DNA from: Leptospira noguchii serovar Panama str. CZ214
GTDB taxonomy: Bacteria > Spirochaetota > Leptospiria > Leptospirales > Leptospiraceae
Assembly: GCF_000306255.2 (NCBI RefSeq)
Contig: NZ_AKWY02000020.1
Location: 1 to 64,000 of the forward strand
DNA: 64,000 nucleotides
Direction: 5' to 3'
The notes below the pieces were generated by a model. It saw nothing but the letters and a program-made list of their open reading frames with translations, had not been told where the DNA came from and did no database searches. Of this stretch, positions 29,080-42,236 are shown piece after piece. The translations under genes and the position numbers were made by a program. Each line of letters opens with the position of its first letter. Within the stretch, counting starts at the first letter, position 1.

Positions 29080-31998
29080 TCATTTATGAGTTCTGGTATA
29101 AATTCCATCCCAGTTTTTTTCTGGAGGATTTCGTTTGTATTCTTCACAACGTTCGATCAAAAGGACCGCCGCCTTATCCTGAACACCTCTAGTAATCTGT
29201 GAACTTTCAAATAATTCCTGTGCCAAAGACCATTCTCGATTGAGATATGCTTCAAAGCCTTTAGAAAATTCTAATACAGAAGCTTCTAATCTTTCTGGAA
29301 CGTTGTCCGCTCTTCCAATCAGCTCATAAAGTTGAACCGATTCATTTTTCCCTTTGACTCGAACCACATCCAAAAGTCTGGTAAAAAATTCTTCCTTGAT
29401 TTCGTGTTGAACGGATTCACTCACTAAAATACTAACTCCGTAATCTTTACCCGCAGCTTCGAGCCTTGCCGCAAGATTTACTGTGTCCCCCATCATCGTA
29501 TAAGCCGAAATAGAATCGGTCCCCATAAAACCTACTTTTGCAAGACCCGTGTTGAGTCCGATCCTAATCTGCATTTCTTGCGCTTCTACAATATAAACCT
29601 TTTTTGCTTTCCATTCCTGTCTGAGTCTTTCAAGGGTTTCAATCATCTCAACTGCAGCACGCGCCGACTTGATAGAGTGTTCATCCACTTCCACGGGCGC
29701 ATTGAATATTCCCACAATTGCATCTCCGATATATTTATCTAAAACTCCTTCGTGTTTTTTTAATATTAACGTCATAGTCGAAAGATATTCGTTTAACAAA
29801 GAAGCCAGCTCGATAGAAGTTAACTTTTCGCTAATATTCGAAAAATTTGCTACGTCCGAAAAAAAAGCGGTAATTCTTTTTTCACTTCCGCGTTTAAGAG
29901 CCGCCAGATCGACCATTGCTTCTTTGACCACCACTGGATCAATCATCGTCCCTAATATATTTTTGATTTTTTCTCTTTCTTTTAAACCAGTGACCATAGA
30001 ATTTAAAGCTACCGTCAGAGTTCCAAGTTCATCCTTACCACCTTGTTCAAATTGAACTTCCAAATTTCCCTGACCTACTTCTTTTGCGTGAAATATGATC
30101 CGTTTGATTTTTTGAACCACAAAACCAGAAATTAAAATCGCAAATATAAGAGAGGCTACACAAATCAGTAAGGCTGTGGCAATCGCCGAATTTTTATTTT
30201 TCTGAATGGTCTCCAATCCTTCGGTTCGGTCAACTATGGTTCTTGAAATTCCAGAAAGATTGGCAGATAATATCGTCGAACTTACATCGTCTCCAGATTC
30301 TACAAAGAGAGGTTTAGAATCCAAGTTCCAAAGAATTTCCTCCGCTTCTACTCTTGAATGTGAAATGATTCCGTAAGAAATCAATTTTTTAAGTTGAAGG
30401 GTTGGAGTTTCACTTCTACCGGAATAAATCCATTCCCGGATGGATCTCCATCTTTCCTTGGATAAATTTTGTTCCTTTGGATACTTTAGATAATCGGAAT
30501 AGTTTCCAGAATTCTGACTAAATCGCAATACAATCAGATCCTCAAGTCCTGCGTTTCTAAGTTCGCCTAACGCGTCTATGAGAATATCTTTTTCACTTTG
30601 AATCGGGAAGGAGACAGAACGAGCTCGTTGATGTATATTCGATTTTTTTGATGTTTCTTGAATACTTTTTTTATCTTCGGAATATTCGTTTTTAAACGTT
30701 TCAAATACGGTTTGTCTTTCCTCAATCAATTTAGAATAACGAGCGTATAGATCATTAAAAGTTTTATCTCTAAAAGGAGGAACCGGAGGTTTTTTTTCCT
30801 TTAATTCTTTTACCTTTTTTTTCAAAGGGGCCACAAGATCTCGAATTTTGAGAGCAATATTAGCATCCTGTTGCAGATAACGTTTTACAAAATCTGGCAA
30901 TTCTTTTTTAAGTTGATCGGCCCGTTGGGTGGAATTTTGATTTTTAAAAATTGGAGAATATAATACCTGTAGCTCCATTTTACCAACCGTATGTGAATTT
31001 TTATTTGTATCTTGTGAGAAGTCTAAGGACAGGATTTTTGAAATTGAATCCTTCAGACTTATGTCTATATCGTTTAAAAATATATTAGAATTAATTGAAA
31101 CTTCTGGTTTAAAAATTTTTGTATCGAACGAAGGGGTCAAATTTTCTCTGCTTTGATTCAAAACCACAGGAAAAGTTTGAATTCTATATTGAGACATGTT
31201 GAGTCCAAGCTCTTCTATCTTTTTGTGTTGTTTAGGAAGTGAAAGTTCTAGAATAGATCGATCCAGTTGGTTTCTAGTTTTTTCGATTTCTTTTTTTAAG
31301 TAATCCATTGTCTGTTCTAAATTCTGTTTATCTTTTTCGGAAGTTTTTTCTGAAACATGCAACTCTTCCAATTTTTGTTTTTGTTCATTCAAATCCGCTT
31401 CCAAAACAACAACTTGATGAGCAATATTTTTAAGTTTAGAATACGTTTGATCCGAAATGGCAAGACCATTTGGATCTTTTAATAAAAATTTAGTATTCTT
31501 TTCGAGTTCATCTATATCCGTTTTAGAAAGATAAACAGAATAGTATGTTTCTTTAATGGAAGACTTACGTTCTTTTCCTAAAACTCCGAAAAGTTTCGTT
31601 TTAAATCCGAAAAGATTAAGTTCTTTTGTTTCCTGAGTAACCACTTTTGTTCTATATTTACGTAGAGCTTGGCTTTGACGTTTGACCTTTTCTCGAAACG
31701 ATTCTACACGAATCAAACTGTTGGAAAAATTTTCCAATTCAAGCACCAAACCTGAAATATAATGTCTGGAAATAGAGGCTTCCTTTTCGTAATTCTGTGT
31801 AAGAATTTCGGTTTGTTGATGAACATCGATCGCGGTAAGAATCATAACCGTAAAAGCGATCAACGTTCCCGTAAAGATGGCGAGTTTAGCTCTAATTCCT
31901 AAATAAAAAAGATTCCTAAAATGGCCAATCCATTCGAATTGATTCCGGATTTTTTTTAGAAGAGACAACGTTTGTGGTTTGATCTGATCTGTAATCAC
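29080..31998 (-). CDS. Membrane-bound class III adenylate/guanylate cyclase
   Basis: A 972-residue sensor cyclase. One membrane helix lies near residue 40 (LAIFTGTLIAFTVMILTAI), followed by an extracytoplasmic region of nearly 570 residues with long coiled-coil stretches (about 170-260 and 375-450). A second helix lies near 635 (ALLICVASLIFAILISGFVV), then a HAMP linker and a class III cyclase domain (about 715-900) with ITAFFSDVANFSNISE, YIGDAIVGIFNAP and GLNTGLAKVGFMG. About 65 helical residues end the protein. It should make cAMP (possibly cGMP) in response to an outside signal. The outer domain matches no sensor family I can name. It is convergent with the chrA remnant and divergent from the acyl-CoA synthetase gene. 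Confidence 0.9.
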   Translation of the reverse strand: MITDQIKPQTLSLLKKIRNQFEWIGHFRNLFYLGIRAKLAIFTGTLIAFTVMILTAIDVHQQTEILTQNYEKEASISRHYISGLVLELENFSNSLIRVESFREKVKRQSQALRKYRTKVVTQETKELNLFGFKTKLFGVLGKERKSSIKETYYSVYLSKTDIDELEKNTKFLLKDPNGLAISDQTYSKLKNIAHQVVVLEADLNEQKQKLEELHVSEKTSEKDKQNLEQTMDYLKKEIEKTRNQLDRSILELSLPKQHKKIEELGLNMSQYRIQTFPVVLNQSRENLTPSFDTKIFKPEVSINSNIFLNDIDISLKDSISKILSLDFSQDTNKNSHTVGKMELQVLYSPIFKNQNSTQRADQLKKELPDFVKRYLQQDANIALKIRDLVAPLKKKVKELKEKKPPVPPFRDKTFNDLYARYSKLIEERQTVFETFKNEYSEDKKSIQETSKKSNIHQRARSVSFPIQSEKDILIDALGELRNAGLEDLIVLRFSQNSGNYSDYLKYPKEQNLSKERWRSIREWIYSGRSETPTLQLKKLISYGIISHSRVEAEEILWNLDSKPLFVESGDDVSSTILSANLSGISRTIVDRTEGLETIQKNKNSAIATALLICVASLIFAILISGFVVQKIKRIIFHAKEVGQGNLEVQFEQGGKDELGTLTVALNSMVTGLKEREKIKNILGTMIDPVVVKEAMVDLAALKRGSEKRITAFFSDVANFSNISEKLTSIELASLLNEYLSTMTLILKKHEGVLDKYIGDAIVGIFNAPVEVDEHSIKSARAAVEMIETLERLRQEWKAKKVYIVEAQEMQIRIGLNTGLAKVGFMGTDSISAYTMMGDTVNLAARLEAAGKDYGVSILVSESVQHEIKEEFFTRLLDVVRVKGKNESVQLYELIGRADNVPERLEASVLEFSKGFEAYLNREWSLAQELFESSQITRGVQDKAAVLLIERCEEYKRNPPEKNWDGIYTRTHK

Positions 31999-32160
31999 TG
32001 GGATATCCTTGTTTGAGAGATCTAACGTGTAAGTCTCAAAACGGATCTTTCAGTATAAAGAATTTTTAGAAACGGTAAATTCGATTTTTTATCTAGGAAT
32101 CAATTTAGATTCAAAAATTTTCTCGACTGAATTCAAGGTTTTCATAAAGTTCTCTCCGCT

Positions 32161-34098
32161 ATGAAAACCGCCACCATTCCAAAAATCCAAACTAAAACTT
32201 TATACAACGTTATGAAAGCTTCCGCGGAAACTTTTGCAGATTCGACCGCACAATACTATAAACCAGACGGTAAAAATTATCAGGCAAATAGTTTCAAAAA
32301 CCTTTATGAAACAGTTCAACAAATTGGCTGTGGATTGATCTCTTTAGGTATAGAACCGGGAACTCCGATTGGTTTGATCGCAGACTCGGGAGCTCGCTGG
32401 CTTTGGTGTAGTATGGGAATCACAAATATAGGTTGTGTGGACGTACCAAGAGGAACGGATTCTACTGCGGATGACCTGCGTTATATTCTTAATCACGCAG
32501 AGTGTTCGATCGCTTTTTTAGAAAACGAAATTGCCTTAAAAAAAGTTTTAAATCAGAAATCTGAATTCCCTCATCTTAAAAAGATCATCTTGTCCGATCA
32601 AAAAGGGACACTTGAAGATACAAAACCTTTTGAAATCATTTTGTTAAACGAATTAATTGAAAAAGGCAAAGCCTGGATACAAAACAAAGGAAGAGATGAA
32701 TTTCATAAAAGAGGTTCTGCAATCCTCGAAGAAGATCTGGCTACGATCGTCTATACATCAGGTACAACTGGAAAACCCAAAGGTGTGATGTTAACTCATA
32801 AAAACATAGTGTTTAACGTAGACAGCGCTTTACAAGGAGAGGATTTAAACGTATATCCTACCGACAGAAGTATGGCGTATCTTCCTCCTTGGCACATTGC
32901 GGAAAGACTTGTAGAAACCGTTTGTATTCGTGCAGGAGGAGCGGAAGCGTTCACTTCCATTTCTACTTTAAGTCAAGATCTTGCAGATATAAAACCTACG
33001 TTGTTACTTTCGGTTCCTAGAGTTTGGGAAAGTCTTTATAATAAGATTCATGATAAAGTAAGAAATTCTTCTCCAGTCCAACAGGCCTTATTTGGAGCGT
33101 TCAAGGAAATTGCAATTACTTATTACAAACATCTTTCTAGGTTGCAAGATTTGGAATATTCCTTAGTAGAACAATCCACCTTTGCTTCTTTGTGGCAAAA
33201 GTTAATTTCATTTTGGATCGTAATCCTTCTTTGGATTCCGAATCAAATCTCTCAGCTCGCTTTCAATAAAATTAAACAAGGATTAGGTGGAGAATTGAAA
33301 TTTGCACTTTCCGGAGCTGGAGCTTTACCTCAATATATAGATACGTTTTTTAACGCGATTGGAATTCCAATTTTAGAAGGTTACGGAATGACAGAGTTAT
33401 CCGGTATTTCTACAAGAAGAATTCTAGGGAAAATTACGGTAGGAACTCTAGGTCGTTGTATTCCAGGAGTTCAAATCAAACTGATGGACGAAAAAGGAAA
33501 TGAAATTACTAAACCAGGAATCAAAGGAATCGCCTGGCACAAAGGAGATCACGTAATGAAGGGTTACTATAAAGAACCCGAAAAAACGAAAGATATTTTG
33601 AGTTCGGACGGATGGTTGAACTCTGGAGATCTTTTAGCTTGGACAACTTCAGGAGAATTAAAATATTCCGGAAGAGCCAAAGACACGATTGTACTTTTAG
33701 GTGGAGAAAATTTAGAACCAGAACCTATTGAATTCGCTCTGGTTCGAAGTAGATTTATACAACAAGCGATGGTAGTCGGTCACGATCAAAAAACACTTGG
33801 AGCCTTGATCGTTCCGGATAAGGAGATTTTAGAAAAATATCTAAAAGAATCTAAATCTAAAATGTTAAACGAAGTAGAAAATTTAAACAGAGACTCGGAT
33901 ATAATTACACTTTTTAAAAACGAAATTAAAACGTTTATATCAAGCGAAAACGGCTTTAAGAATTTTGAAAAAGTTTCCAATTTTAGAATTCTAAATAAGA
34001 AGTTTGAACCTGGAGACGAATTAACACAAACGATGAAAATTAAACGAAACGTAGTCGCGGACAAATATAAAAAAGAAATAGAAGAAATGTATCGGTAA
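32161..34098 (+). CDS. Long-chain acyl-CoA synthetase
   Basis: A 645-residue AMP-forming ligase that activates fatty acids with ATP and CoA, the entry step to beta-oxidation and lipid synthesis. Adenylation motifs are TIVYTSGTTGKPKGVML (phosphate loop, near residue 200), ILEGYGMTELSG, NSGDLLAW and LGGENLEPEPIE, with a lysine-rich C-terminal lid (TMKIKRNVV). The length and the VYTSGTTG-to-EGYGMTE spacing fit the eukaryote-like FAA1/AMP-binding group (COG1022) rather than E. coli FadD. ATG 32161 is the first plausible start. It is transcribed with the DoxX-like and small hypothetical genes that follow at short spacing. Confidence 0.92.
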   Translation: MKTATIPKIQTKTLYNVMKASAETFADSTAQYYKPDGKNYQANSFKNLYETVQQIGCGLISLGIEPGTPIGLIADSGARWLWCSMGITNIGCVDVPRGTDSTADDLRYILNHAECSIAFLENEIALKKVLNQKSEFPHLKKIILSDQKGTLEDTKPFEIILLNELIEKGKAWIQNKGRDEFHKRGSAILEEDLATIVYTSGTTGKPKGVMLTHKNIVFNVDSALQGEDLNVYPTDRSMAYLPPWHIAERLVETVCIRAGGAEAFTSISTLSQDLADIKPTLLLSVPRVWESLYNKIHDKVRNSSPVQQALFGAFKEIAITYYKHLSRLQDLEYSLVEQSTFASLWQKLISFWIVILLWIPNQISQLAFNKIKQGLGGELKFALSGAGALPQYIDTFFNAIGIPILEGYGMTELSGISTRRILGKITVGTLGRCIPGVQIKLMDEKGNEITKPGIKGIAWHKGDHVMKGYYKEPEKTKDILSSDGWLNSGDLLAWTTSGELKYSGRAKDTIVLLGGENLEPEPIEFALVRSRFIQQAMVVGHDQKTLGALIVPDKEILEKYLKESKSKMLNEVENLNRDSDIITLFKNEIKTFISSENGFKNFEKVSNFRILNKKFEPGDELTQTMKIKRNVVADKYKKEIEEMYR

Positions 34099-34153
34099 AT
34101 GTAACCCTTGCGAAATTGAATCCGAAGGTTTCAAAGAATCTCAGGAGAAACCT

Positions 34154-34567
34154 TTGTCTACAACCGATTCTGTCAAAAAAAAACTATTGCTCAATTGTTT
34201 AAGAGGTATCGTAGCATTTACATTTTTGCAGACACTATTCTATAAATTTACAGGAGCTCCGGAATCAGTTGTAATTTTTTCCAAGCTTGGGATGGAGCCA
34301 TGGGGAAGAATCGGAACCGGTATTTTAGAATTTGTCGTTTCAATTTTATTGTTTATACCTGGTTGGAATTGGTTGGGTTCTTTACTTGGGTTGGGTCTTA
34401 TGTCTGGCGCGATTTTTTCTCATGTATTTGTAATCGGGATTGAACAAGAAAACGATGGAGGATTGCTCTTTTTTATAGCACTGAGTAATGCAGTTATATG
34501 CACACTACTTTTGTGGCAAGAAAAGGAAACTTTAACGACGATTTTGCGAAAGCACTTTCAAAAATAA
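34154..34567 (+). CDS. DoxX-like membrane protein
   Basis: A 137-residue protein with four hydrophobic helices and the early segment LRGIVAFTFLQTLFYKF of the DoxX/DoxD-like family. These are inner-membrane proteins of uncertain role, linked in some bacteria to redox or quinone-related functions. The start is a TTG, not an ATG: AGGAG (34143-34147) is six bases before the TTG at 34154, and no downstream ATG keeps the first helix. It lies 55 bases after the acyl-CoA synthetase gene and probably shares its transcript. Confidence 0.8.
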   Translation: MSTTDSVKKKLLLNCLRGIVAFTFLQTLFYKFTGAPESVVIFSKLGMEPWGRIGTGILEFVVSILLFIPGWNWLGSLLGLGLMSGAIFSHVFVIGIEQENDGGLLFFIALSNAVICTLLLWQEKETLTTILRKHFQK

Positions 34568-34620
34568 ACTTTTCTAGAATTTTGAACTCATTAAACTTTC
34601 AATAAAAATGGAGGATTTTT

Positions 34621-34860
34621 ATGGGAGAAGAACAAGCAAAAATTCATGCATTGAATAAAATTGTTTCTATCATAGACGAAAAAGCTTCCATCTACAAAAA
34701 CGAAAGAAAGTCTATGCCTTCTGCGCGTGCAATCGCCGAAAAAAAACTGATTTTAGATCTAATAGACGACGGGATGAAACTCGCCAAAACGATCCAACCA
34801 AAACCTACCGATCTAATCCAAGATCTGGAAAAACTAAATAAGCAATTTATGAATTTATAA
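34621..34860 (+). CDS. Small helical hypothetical protein
   Basis: A 79-residue, charged, probably all-helical cytosolic protein with no motif I recognise. GGAGG stands just before the ATG, a strong ribosome site that supports real translation. It lies 53 bases after the DoxX-like gene on the same strand and is likely the last gene of that transcript. The heptad-like spacing of Leu/Ile in IHALNKIVSIIDEKAS hints at a coiled coil. Confidence 0.65.
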   Translation: MGEEQAKIHALNKIVSIIDEKASIYKNERKSMPSARAIAEKKLILDLIDDGMKLAKTIQPKPTDLIQDLEKLNKQFMNL

Positions 34861-35399
<539 letters not shown>

Positions 35400-36956
35400 T
35401 TAACTACTTGCCAAAACACACGCAGTCGCGGATCGGATTCCGTCCATCGCCGCAGATATAATTCCACCCGCGTAACCCGCACCTTCCCCACATGGATAAA
35501 GTCCTTGGATTTGAACATGTTGTAAAGAATTAGGATTTCTCGGAATACAAACGGGCGAAGAAGTCCTCGTCTCCGGAGCGTGAACAACTGCCTCGTTTGT
35601 CAAATAACCTTTCATAGAACGATCAAATTCTTGAAAACCTTTTTGCAAAGATTGATAAACGAAACGAGGGAGAACATCGTCTAACACAACCGATGTGATC
35701 CCAGGAGTATAGGAAGTTTTAGGTAGATCGATAGATAACTTGCCTTGAACAAAATCCACAAGCTTTTGTGCTGGAGCTTTTTGTGTGCGACCACCCGCAA
35801 ACCAAGCTTTTCTTTCGATCTCTTTTTGAAACTCCATCGCAGCCAAAGGACCAAATTTGGAAAAAGGTTTAAAATCTTCCGGTTTTAACTCTACAACAAT
35901 TCCGGAGTTTGCGGAAGGCCTTGCTCTTTTAGAAGAAGACCATCCATTTGTAACTATTTCCTCCGGTTTAGTCGCACAAGCAGCGATTACACCTCCAGGA
36001 CACATACAAAAAGAATACACACCTCTTCCATCTACCTGTTTTACAATATTATAAGGAGAAGGAGGAAGATAAGAACTTCTGACTTCACATCTATATTGAA
36101 TGGAATCGATTAAAGATTGACTATGTTCTACTCTAACACCCACAGCAATCGGTTTGAGTTCGAGCTCGATTCCTTTTTGATGAAGCAACTCGAAAACATC
36201 TCTTGCAGAATGTCCGGTAGCTAAAATTATATTTTTTGCATATATTTTATCCCCATCTTTCGTAACCGCTCCTTGAATTTGATTTCCGTTTAACAATAAA
36301 TCGGTGACTCTCTTTTCAAAATGAACCTCCCCTCCCATTTCTATAATTTTCTCCCGGATGTTTTTTACAATTTTAGGGAGTTTATTGGTACCTATATGGG
36401 GGTGAGCTTCCACGAGAATGTCTTTGTTTGCCCCAAAACCTACGAGCCATTCTAAAATTTGACGAACGTTCCCTCTTTTTTTGGATCTGGTATAAAGTTT
36501 ACCGTCTGAGTATGTTCCTGCCCCACCTTCTCCAAAACAATAGTTCGAATCTTCGTTTACGTTATGGTGAATATTAACTTCTTTGAGATCGAAAGGACGT
36601 TTCATCACATCCTTACCTCTTTCTAAAAGAATCGGTTTAAAACCCGAAAGAATCAGTTGAAGACAAGCAAAAAGACCTGCCGGACCCGCGCCAACTACAA
36701 TCACTTCTTTAGCGTTAGACACATTTGGAAAATCAGGAAGAACAATCTGTTTCTCTATGTAATTCTCTCCGATAAAAACCAAAACTTTCAGATTGAAGTA
36801 GATTGTTTTTTGTCTTGCATCAATAGAACGGTTCAAAATTTCAATATGATGAATTTCTTGTATTTCAATTTTTAAAGTTTTAGAAATAAACGTCTTGAGC
36901 GTTTCATATTCGCCTGCGACTTCTGGAACCACACGGAGCTGAAGTTCTTGTATCAT
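35400..36956 (-). CDS. FAD-dependent dehydrogenase (COG2509 type)
   Basis: A 518-residue flavoprotein. After about 80 residues of a small N-terminal domain comes the dinucleotide-binding segment VVGAGPAGLFACLQL, then GEGGAGTYSDGKL, ILATGHSARDVFELL and the C-terminal GLYPCGEGAGYAGGI with AAMDGIR, which closes over FAD. This pattern belongs to a widespread group of uncharacterised FAD-dependent dehydrogenases related to HI0933/HdrA-like reductases; the physiological substrate is unknown. No membrane segment. It stands alone between non-coding stretches. The ATG at 36956 is the first plausible start. Confidence 0.85.
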   Translation of the reverse strand: MIQELQLRVVPEVAGEYETLKTFISKTLKIEIQEIHHIEILNRSIDARQKTIYFNLKVLVFIGENYIEKQIVLPDFPNVSNAKEVIVVGAGPAGLFACLQLILSGFKPILLERGKDVMKRPFDLKEVNIHHNVNEDSNYCFGEGGAGTYSDGKLYTRSKKRGNVRQILEWLVGFGANKDILVEAHPHIGTNKLPKIVKNIREKIIEMGGEVHFEKRVTDLLLNGNQIQGAVTKDGDKIYAKNIILATGHSARDVFELLHQKGIELELKPIAVGVRVEHSQSLIDSIQYRCEVRSSYLPPSPYNIVKQVDGRGVYSFCMCPGGVIAACATKPEEIVTNGWSSSKRARPSANSGIVVELKPEDFKPFSKFGPLAAMEFQKEIERKAWFAGGRTQKAPAQKLVDFVQGKLSIDLPKTSYTPGITSVVLDDVLPRFVYQSLQKGFQEFDRSMKGYLTNEAVVHAPETRTSSPVCIPRNPNSLQHVQIQGLYPCGEGAGYAGGIISAAMDGIRSATACVLASS

Positions 36957-37142
36957 AATAATACTTCTTTTTAAAAAAAGGATGTAAGAACAATCTCAAT
37001 TTATAAACTCAAAAACGAAAGTGTACGTTTGATTAAACATTTTTGTGTGATAATTTTAAAAGTTCAGGTAGTTTTTTAATCAAGACTAAAACAAAATAAC
37101 CCAACTAAAATATAAGTTAAAAGAAAACAAACTGAAGCACTC

Positions 37143-37590
37143 TCATTGGTTCTGTGTTTCAATTAAGAGCGTCAATAATTCTTGAAACTTTTCATTTTGA
37201 AAATCATGATACAGAGCTGATTCTCCGGGAGTTATATAAATGATTCCATGATCTAAAATTTGCAATCTTCTGCCATGATTAAAATCAACAAGAATTCCTT
37301 TACTTGGAAGAGTCACATAATAAAAACCCCATCCTTTTTTTAATTTTGCAATCCATTTCCAAACGAGAGAATTTTCTTTATATTCTATATTTATCCATTC
37401 GTAAGATCGATCTTCCAATTGATAACTTCTAGGATCGATTAAAGTTACATGGATTTTTTTTAGGGATAGAAAGTTCTATTTCAGAATCACAAAACTGTAA
37501 AAAAGGAAAAATCAAAACCAAAATGAAATAGAAAAATCGGATTGTAGACCTACTAATAATAAATTTAGTTTTTAAAAATCTAAGAGACAA
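37143..37590 (-). pseudogene. Lipoprotein gene frameshifted in an A8 tract
   Basis: The downstream frame (from 37418) has no signal peptide, but an upstream frame starting at a TTG (37590, AGGG eight bases before) reads FYFILVLIFPFLQFC, a lipoprotein signal with lipobox LQFC, then DSEIELSIPKK. The two frames meet at a run of eight A (37454-37461 on the plus strand as T). Seven A would join them into one 148-residue lipoprotein whose mature part continues IHVTLIDPRSYQLEDRSY. It is either inactivated, a slippage-controlled (phase-variable) gene, or a sequencing error in the homopolymer. Function unknown. Confidence 0.65.
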
Positions 37591-37664
37591 AGTATTTACC
37601 CTAAACTATACAACAGAACACAAAATCTTTTACACTCAAACAGTTCTTTGTAAAAAAATTTACG

Positions 37665-37770
37665 ACTATTTAACGTGAGTTCTGCGTAAGAAAATGAGAA
37701 AGGGTTTTCTAAAAATAGAAATTCCTACAATTTAAGAATTGGTTCATAATAAATCACTGACGTTAAGTCT
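37665..37770. repeat. IS982-end-like repeat fragment
   Basis: AACGTGAGTTCTGCGTAAGA then AAATGAGAAAGGGTTTT and CAATTTAAGAATTGGTTC reproduce, in the same order, the left part of the element at 4397-4480. The right end is not evident. Non-coding, between the lipoprotein and channel genes. Confidence 0.55.
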
Positions 37771-37825
37771 CAAACTTTAAACGTTCCATTATTCAAACTT
37801 ATAGAAAATCAATCAATAAGTAACA

Positions 37826-38694
37826 TTATAAAATTCTAATTCCAGGAAACTGTTTAAATTCTTTCAAAATCTGGTGGGAAATTTTAGTTTTCATATCCCT
37901 TCTTCCCCTAACGTGAGTTAAATATCTTAGAGAAAAAAGGATTCCTCCGTCTTCCAACGAAAGATATACAATCGGAGAGGTTTTTCCCAGACGAACCAAA
38001 TAATTTTTAGAAAGTTCCTGAAGAGTATAATCAATCTCTCCTTGATCTATGATGGCGTTATTACGGATAATTCCGTTTAAAAGCTCTTCTGCCTTTTCAA
38101 AATCGGAATCATAGGGAATTTTAACTCTCATTTCATCCCATACGTAATCCATCTTGTCTTTTACAACAATTACCTGGCGTAATATTACAAAATGATTTGG
38201 AAAATGGACAAGACGGTTCGTAGATTGATCCGACTTAGGATCGGAAGAAATTTCCATCAAAGTAAAACGATTCATTCCTATATTGATAACGTCTCCTCTA
38301 ACCCCTTCGATTTCAATACGATCCCCTACTTCAAAACCATTACTTCCGTGGATAAAAAACCAACCCACAAAGTTGAGCGTAATATCCTTTAAAGAAATGA
38401 CAATACCGGCCCCGGCCAAACCCATTACGGTCGGAAGATAAGAAAGACCCGAAAAAACTACTGGTAAAAGAATTACCAAACCCAAAACCACAAAGGACAT
38501 CCGAGCCATTTTTCTACGGTTATAACGAGAAGTGACGTCTAATGTAGGTTTAAAAAAATCGAGAACTACTATGATAACTTTATAAGAAAGAATTAAAAAA
38601 ATAATAAAATATACGATAAGAATCAATTCTTCGGAAAGACTTCTTTCCTTGGTTTTCAGAAGTATAAACGGATTGATACCCTGAAAAAAATTGA

Positions 38695-38707
<13 letters not shown>
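37826..38707 (-). CDS. MscS-family mechanosensitive channel
   Basis: A 293-residue inner-membrane protein with three predicted helices. The pore-lining helix region is GLAGAGIVISLKDITLNFVG, followed by the MscS beta domain with FEVGDRIEIEGVRGDV and a C-terminal alpha/beta domain. It should open on membrane tension and release solutes during osmotic downshift. The ATG overlaps the end of aroB by 13 bases, so it is the last gene of a Nudix-aroB-mscS transcript and probably translationally coupled. Confidence 0.88.
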
Positions 38708-40707
<2,000 letters not shown>

Positions 40708-41451
40708 CTAAGTCCTTTTTCGAATTCTATTATAAAGTTCCTTGGCAGCATTTTGTTCGGCAGATTTTTTACTCACACCGGAACCAATTGCTTCCCATTG
40801 ATCCCGAATTTTGACCACCACCTGAAACGTCTTTGCATGATCCGGACCTGATTCCGATTTAATTCTATATATAGGGAGAATTTTAAAGTGTTTTTGGGAA
40901 TATTCTTGCAATTGGGTTTTATAATCTCTAACGGATTCCTCTTTTTCAGGATTTTCGACAAATTCAAATAAATGTCTAAGAATAAATTTTTCGGCGACCT
41001 CGAAACCTTGATCTAAATAAATCGCACCTACAAGAGATTCAAAAAGATTTGCGGAAAGTTTACGTCTACCTTTTCCTAGAGAATTTTTTTCCCCCTTTCC
41101 TAAAAGAAGATATTCAGCAAGTTCCAACTTTTCAGAGATCGAATTTAAGATTGGAGTGGAAACGATCCTAGATTTGATCCGAGACAATTCTCCTTCATTT
41201 GCTTTTGGATATTTTTGAAAAAGAGAACGAGCGGCTACAAGACCCAAAACTGAATCGCCTAAAAATTCAAGACGTTCGTTATCTTCTAAAATTTCTTCGT
41301 TCTCGTTTTTATAAGAACTATGAATAAACGCGGTATTATAATATTCTACTTTTGAAAACTTGATCCCGATCTTTTTGGAAAGTTTTTGAAGATTAAGAAC
41401 CCTTTCCGGGTCTTTTAGAGAAGAATGAGGTTGTGCTTTCTTAAAGCTCAA
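40708..41451 (-). CDS. rnc: Ribonuclease III
   Basis: Cleaves double-stranded RNA in rRNA maturation and mRNA turnover. The catalytic signature [14 protein letters not shown] lies near residue 60, the second acidic site in [16 protein letters not shown], and a C-terminal double-stranded-RNA-binding domain ends [18 protein letters not shown]. 247 residues is normal. The start is a TTG at 41451 without a visible ribosome site; no later ATG keeps the domain intact. It follows acpP at 53 bases, the common fabG-acpP-rnc order. Confidence 0.94.
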   Translation of the reverse strand: MSFKKAQPHSSLKDPERVLNLQKLSKKIGIKFSKVEYYNTAFIHSSYKNENEEILEDNERLEFLGDSVLGLVAARSLFQKYPKANEGELSRIKSRIVSTPILNSISEKLELAEYLLLGKGEKNSLGKGRRKLSANLFESLVGAIYLDQGFEVAEKFILRHLFEFVENPEKEESVRDYKTQLQEYSQKHFKILPIYRIKSESGPDHAKTFQVVVKIRDQWEAIGSGVSKKSAEQNAAKELYNRIRKRT

Positions 41452-41504
41452 AGGAAAGAAAAAGAATTCCGAGTTCCGTGAAGAACCCGGAAAATCTCAA
41501 ACGA

Positions 41505-41790
<286 letters not shown>

Positions 41791-41792
41791 AT

Positions 41793-41832
<40 letters not shown>

Positions 41833-41833
41833 T

Positions 41834-41865
<32 letters not shown>

Positions 41866-42186
41866 TAGAAAAAAACTCCTTTAAAATGATAATTCGTTTT
41901 TGTTTTTTAAATCGGTTTTGATCGAATTGAATGTAACGTAGAGAAAGATTCATAAAATGTTTCCCTACAATTCAGACTTTAAGAATCAAACATTTTGCAA
42001 ATGAAAGTTTCAATTTTTAAAATTCTTAAATCCGATTGTATCTTTCCAAAATAATTCTTTATCCTACATTTTATTCCAAAAAAGAAAAAACCCAAAAAGG
42101 AAAAATGTTTTTCTTTAAAGAAAAAAGAATAAGATCAAATTAGAATTAGATTTTTTTCGAACAAATGAAAGGAAATATAAGAGTTG

Positions 42187-42219
42187 AGATTCTTTCACTA
42201 TTTTAGAATGAAAGAATCT
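42187..42219 (-). terminator. Hairpin after fabG
   Basis: AGATTCTTTCA (42187-42197) and TGAAAGAATCT (42209-42219) are perfect 11-bp complements around an 11-base loop, 17 bases beyond the fabG stop. The T-run on the minus strand is weak, so it may be a partial terminator or an mRNA 3'-end protector. The rest of the 500-base fabG-acpP gap shows no gene. Confidence 0.55.
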
Positions 42220-42236
42220 TTTAAAACTTTAAATTC

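Noticed and set aside
29669..30055. Plus-strand frame of 128 codons opposite the adenylate cyclase domain
   Set aside because: Lies across catalytic motifs of the cyclase; its own translation shows no motif.
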